Position numbers and translations under genes: made by a program. From NCBI GenBank assembly GCA_022736495.1, contig DZCR01000144.1:1-8238 (forward strand): 8,238 nt of DNA, in the 5' to 3' direction. A model generated the notes under the pieces. That model was not told the origin of the DNA. It ran no database searches and worked only from the letters and a program-made list of their open reading frames with translations. This stretch comes from Desulfobacca acetoxidans (GTDB taxonomy: Bacteria; Desulfobacterota; Desulfobaccia; Desulfobaccales; 0-14-0-80-60-11). This document shows, piece after piece, positions 6,042-8,238 of the stretch (position 1 is its first letter; every line of letters starts with the position of its first letter).

Positions 6042-7232
6042 ATGTATACAAAGGCATTTATCCCCTATAAAGGGTATTACAGCACCCCCTTCTGCAAATG
6101 GCAGGGCAGTATGGCCAATGAAAACGCCATATCCTTTGCCGCAGGCGTTTCAAAACAATGGTTTGCCTCAAAAGATTTTGATGTGAACCAACTGGATTAT
6201 TGTATCTTCGGCAATACCATCGGCCAGCACCGCCAGTTCTATGCCTCACCCTGGTCGGCCGCGCTTCTGGGTGCAAATTCGCTTCCCGCCATTGCCGTCA
6301 GCCAGGCCTGCACCACCGGGGCCACCTGTATCAACCTGGCGGCCATGGGTATTGAAAGCGGCTTGTATGAGACCCCCTATGTACTGACAACGGACCGGAC
6401 ATCCAACGGCCCCCATACCATCTGGCCCAATCCCAATGGGCCCGGAGGTGAAGTCATCTCGGAAAACTGGAATATGGACAATTTTAACGCCGATCCCAAT
6501 ACCGGTAAGAAAATGGTGGAAACGGCTGAGAATGTGGCCCGGGAGAACGGGTTCACCAAAGAGCAGTGTGACGAACTGGTGTTGCGGCGGTATGAGCAAT
6601 ACCTTATGGGTACGGAAAACGACCGGGCCTTCCAGAAACGGTATATGCTTCCGGCTGAACTCAAAATTTCAAAAAAGAAAACCATTTTTGTAGAAAAAGA
6701 TGAAGGCATCATGGCCTCCACCAAAGAAGGGCTTGCCGCCTTGAAACCGACCATTCCGGGTGGCGTCCTGAGCTTTGGCGCCCAGACCCATCCGGCCGAC
6801 GGCAATGCCGGCATCCTGGTCACCACGGCCCAAAAAGCCAAGGAATGGAGTGCGGACCCCAAGGTCACCATCCAGGTTGTCGCCTATGGCTATGCCCGTG
6901 AACGCAAAGGCTATATGCCGGCAGCCCCGGTTCCGGCCACCCGTATGGCCCTGAAAAATGCCGGGTTGACCATTAAGGATATCCGCGTGATTAAAACCCA
7001 CAACCCCTTCATTGTGAATGATCTGTTTCTTTCAAAGGAAATGGGGGTGGATGCCTTTGGATTCAACAATTACGGGTCTTCATTGATCTTCGGTCATCCC
7101 CAGGGCCCGACAGCCACCCGGTTGATCATCGAAGGTATAGAAGAGACGGTCATGGCCGGCGGCGGCTATTGCCTATGGACCGGGTGTGCGGCAGGAGACT
7201 GCGGCGCTGCATTGATCCTGAAGATTTCATAA
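6042..7232 (+). CDS. Thiolase family protein (3-ketoacyl-CoA / acetyl-CoA acyltransferase), divergent active-site motifs
   Basis: Likely performs thiolytic cleavage of the 3-ketoacyl-CoA made by the upstream enzyme, releasing acetyl-CoA (or runs in reverse as a condensing enzyme). At 396 residues it is full length. The nucleophile is Cys90 (SQACTTGATC), the GHP histidine is His352 (FGHPQGPTATR) and the second cysteine is Cys382 (TGCAAGDCG). The 30-residue His-Cys spacing equals that of Zoogloea thiolase (His348, Cys378). Two motifs differ from classical thiolases. The NEAF motif is HNPF (320-323), placing His320 where Asn316 normally sits. The CxGGGxG loop is CAAGDCG. The substrate may thus be unusual, and a synthase-like role cannot be excluded. 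The ribosome site AAAGGA (6027-6032) lies 9 nt before the ATG. No terminator separates it from the fusion enzyme; a strong hairpin terminates the unit. Confidence 0.85.
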   Translation: MYTKAFIPYKGYYSTPFCKWQGSMANENAISFAAGVSKQWFASKDFDVNQLDYCIFGNTIGQHRQFYASPWSAALLGANSLPAIAVSQACTTGATCINLAAMGIESGLYETPYVLTTDRTSNGPHTIWPNPNGPGGEVISENWNMDNFNADPNTGKKMVETAENVARENGFTKEQCDELVLRRYEQYLMGTENDRAFQKRYMLPAELKISKKKTIFVEKDEGIMASTKEGLAALKPTIPGGVLSFGAQTHPADGNAGILVTTAQKAKEWSADPKVTIQVVAYGYARERKGYMPAAPVPATRMALKNAGLTIKDIRVIKTHNPFIVNDLFLSKEMGVDAFGFNNYGSSLIFGHPQGPTATRLIIEGIEETVMAGGGYCLWTGCAAGDCGAALILKIS

Positions 7233-7259
7233 TATTTGAAAAAGATCAGATAACCAAAG

Positions 7260-7330
7260 AAATGCGGAAATTCGATCAACACCGGGCCTGACTGACCTCC
7301 GGGTCTGGTGTATCGGCTTTCCGCATTTTT
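7260..7330. terminator. Long hairpin terminator between convergent thiolase and tetR
   Basis: AAATGCGGAAA (7260-7270) pairs perfectly with TTTCCGCATTT (7318-7328). Inside it, CGAT (7273-7276) pairs with ATCG (7312-7315) and ACACC (7279-7283) with GGTGT (7307-7311), and GC/GU pairing can continue toward a loop near 7290-7300. Five T residues (7326-7330) end it on the + strand. On the - strand the stem is followed by TTTCTTTGG, a weaker T-rich tail. It probably ends the thiolase transcript and may also stop the oncoming tetR transcript. Confidence 0.8.
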
Positions 7331-7357
7331 ATATCTGTTTTAACTGCTTGAAAACAA

Positions 7358-7978
7358 TTACCCGGCTTCAGGGGAAGAAATTTTTCCTTTATTGGTGAGG
7401 CCGAAAAGAAAGGTTTCAAATATTTTCAGGGCCAGGTTTTCGGGTTTGATCTCTCCCTTGGGATCATACCAACGGTAGATCCAGCCGCACATCCCCACCA
7501 GGCAATGGGCGTCAATGGCGATATTCTCCGTTGAAAGCCCGTTTTTGACGCAATAGGCTTCAATGGCCTGCCTCCAGAAGGAAAGATAGTCTCTCTGCTT
7601 TTCCTTCACCTGTTCATACCATTCGCTGGTCAGACAGTCGTCATCGCTCAGAATCAATTTGGTCCGGTATTTGTCGTTGCAAAAGCTATCCACCTGGTAT
7701 TGAATGTATTTTTTTATGATATCCGTGGGGTCAAAGCCTTCCAGAGGAATTTTCCGGATGCCCGAGATCATATCATCCATATGGCTGTCCAGGATCTGAT
7801 ACAAAAGCTCTTCCTTGCTTTTGAAATAATAATAAAGACCGGCCGTTGTCATTTCCGTTGCCCTGGCAATATCCCGGATGGTGGTCTTGTCGTATCCTTT
7901 TTGCCACAGGGTCTTTGTGGCGATTTTGTAGATTTCTTTTTTCCTGCGTTCCTGCTCTTTGAGTTTATAGTTTTTCAT
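7358..7978 (-). CDS. TetR/AcrR-family transcriptional regulator
   Basis: DNA-binding regulator, 206 residues from the chosen start. The N-terminal TetR domain is clear: EIYKIATKTLWQKGYDKTTI (15-34) leads into the helix-turn-helix, with IRDIARATEMTTAGLYYYFK (34-53) and then SKEELL (54-59), a canonical arrangement. The C-terminal ligand domain carries CGWIYRWYDPKGEIKPENLA, a pattern I associate with KstR2-like and other acyl-CoA-sensing TetR regulators; this is suggestive only. It is convergent with the thiolase and downstream of a same-strand Lrp/AsnC-type gene. The likely targets are its own promoter and the HAD/ECH-thiolase unit, through the shared dyads at 8021-8038 and 3868-3885, with an acyl-CoA as plausible effector. 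An in-frame ATG at 7987 would add MGL, but it abuts the -10 hexamer and would lie upstream of the predicted transcription start, so the ATG at 7978 is preferred. Confidence 0.92.
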   Translation of the reverse strand: MKNYKLKEQERRKKEIYKIATKTLWQKGYDKTTIRDIARATEMTTAGLYYYFKSKEELLYQILDSHMDDMISGIRKIPLEGFDPTDIIKKYIQYQVDSFCNDKYRTKLILSDDDCLTSEWYEQVKEKQRDYLSFWRQAIEAYCVKNGLSTENIAIDAHCLVGMCGWIYRWYDPKGEIKPENLALKIFETFLFGLTNKGKISSPEAG

Positions 7979-7987
7979 GAGACCCAT

Positions 7988-8015
7988 AGTATATTAAAAA
8001 ATACGGCTTTGACAA
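7988..8015 (-). promoter_or_regulatory. Predicted sigma-70-type promoter of tetR
   Basis: Reading the - strand, TTGTCA (8015-8010) matches the -35 consensus at 5 of 6, and TATACT (7993-7988) matches the -10 consensus at 5 of 6, with a 16-nt spacer. The predicted transcription start falls about 7981-7978, at or just before the chosen tetR ATG, leaving little or no leader. No Shine-Dalgarno site precedes either candidate ATG, in agreement with a leaderless message. Confidence 0.6.
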
Positions 8016-8020
8016 GCGTT

Positions 8021-8038
8021 TGATAGATTATTTTATCA
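8021..8038. promoter_or_regulatory. Candidate TetR operator upstream of tetR
   Basis: TGATAGATTATTTTATCA is an imperfect dyad: TGATA and TATCA are inverted around an 8-nt centre, with two further symmetric pairs inside. It lies 5 bp upstream of the tetR -35 hexamer. A 16-of-18 match occurs at 3868-3885, before the HAD/ECH gene. Autoregulation is inferred. The position just upstream of -35 is less typical of simple promoter-blocking repression and would also allow activation or an extended footprint. Confidence 0.45.
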
Positions 8039-8089
8039 TTTGTCCGTTAAGAGTATCTATATTAAAATCACAACATTATCCCATGTTTC

Positions 8090-8238
8090 TTAAAAGATAT
8101 AAGGCACTTTCAGATTATAAGATTTGTAGACCACAAAGGTTTCTACGGAACGGACCCCCTGAATTTTGGATATTTCTTCAGTATAAAATTCAAGCAGGCC
8201 GAACCCCCGCTTGAACAGAACCAGGACGATGAGATCAA
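8090..8238 (-). CDS. Lrp/AsnC-type ligand-binding (RAM) domain protein, C-terminal end (rest outside window)
   Basis: An open reading frame on the - strand runs in from the right edge (first complete codon 8236-8234) to a TAA at 8092-8090, giving 48 residues. It starts DLIVLVLFKRGFGLLEFYTE, continues with EISKIQGVRSVETFVVYKSY and ends in KVPYIF. This matches the last strand-helix-strand part of the Lrp/AsnC effector-binding domain: the D-(hydrophobic) strand, the L-EF helix, then the S-KI-GV-S-ETFVV strand. Such domains form dimers and octamers and bind amino acids or other small ligands. Whether a helix-turn-helix precedes it (a full regulator of ~150 residues) or it is a stand-alone domain of ~80 residues cannot be seen. 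It lies 111 bp upstream of tetR on the same strand. Confidence 0.8.
   Translation of the reverse strand, partial: DLIVLVLFKRGFGLLEFYTEEISKIQGVRSVETFVVYKSYNLKVPYIF

Noticed and set aside
8009..8036. TTGACA on the + strand (8009-8014) as a promoter pointing right
   Set aside because: The -10 region at 16-17 nt is poor and no + strand gene follows; the hexamer is largely the complement of the tetR -35.
8071..8088. AACAT/ATGTT inverted repeat after the Lrp/AsnC stop as a terminator
   Set aside because: A 5-bp, AT-rich stem without a T-run immediately after it is too weak to call.
8020..8214. 64-codon + strand reading frame at the right edge
   Set aside because: It overlaps the Lrp/AsnC-type domain on the other strand, starts inside the candidate operator and has no protein-like motif or ribosome site.

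Overview
The window reads as a fatty-acid or carboxylic-acid catabolism cluster from an anaerobic bacterium. The best guess is a sulfate-reducing Desulfobacterota relative. That guess rests on moderate GC, strong Shine-Dalgarno sites, a TRAP carboxylate transporter inside beta-oxidation genes, a bifunctional enzyme with the 3-hydroxyacyl-CoA dehydrogenase domain ahead of the enoyl-CoA hydratase domain, and a divergent thiolase. It is an inference; no rRNA or other taxonomic marker is present.

Layout, left to right. (1) 1-763 (+) is the C-terminal part of an acyl-CoA dehydrogenase cut by the window edge. (2) 833-3783 (+) is a complete three-gene TRAP transporter: periplasmic binding protein (dctP), small membrane subunit (dctQ) and large permease (dctM). 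dctQ and dctM overlap by 4 bp. dctP is separated from dctQM by two abutting stem-loops, one a perfect 30-bp palindrome. (3) 3784-3944 is a 161-bp gap with an AT-rich intrinsic terminator and a candidate operator. (4) 3945-7232 (+) holds the HAD/ECH fusion enzyme and a thiolase, separated by 54 bp without a terminator. (5) 7260-7330 is a long hairpin terminator between convergent genes. (6) 7358-7978 (-) is a TetR-family regulator with a recognisable promoter that implies a leaderless or nearly leaderless mRNA. (7) 8090-8238 (-) is the C-terminal end of an Lrp/AsnC-type ligand-binding domain protein, cut by the right edge.

How they may work together. The TRAP system would import an organic acid using an ion gradient. 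An acyl-CoA synthetase, not in the window, would activate it. The acyl-CoA dehydrogenase would introduce the double bond, the fusion enzyme would hydrate it and oxidise the 3-hydroxyacyl-CoA, and the thiolase would cleave the 3-ketoacyl-CoA. The window therefore covers all four beta-oxidation steps plus uptake. The substrate cannot be read from the sequence.

The most useful new observation is a pair of 18-bp dyads (core GATA-N8-TATC) that match at 16 of 18 positions. One lies upstream of the fusion enzyme and the other upstream of tetR. They make a concrete prediction of an autoregulated TetR operator controlling the HAD/ECH-thiolase unit. I found no clear evidence of a wholly new biological system, mobile element, CRISPR array or RNA gene.
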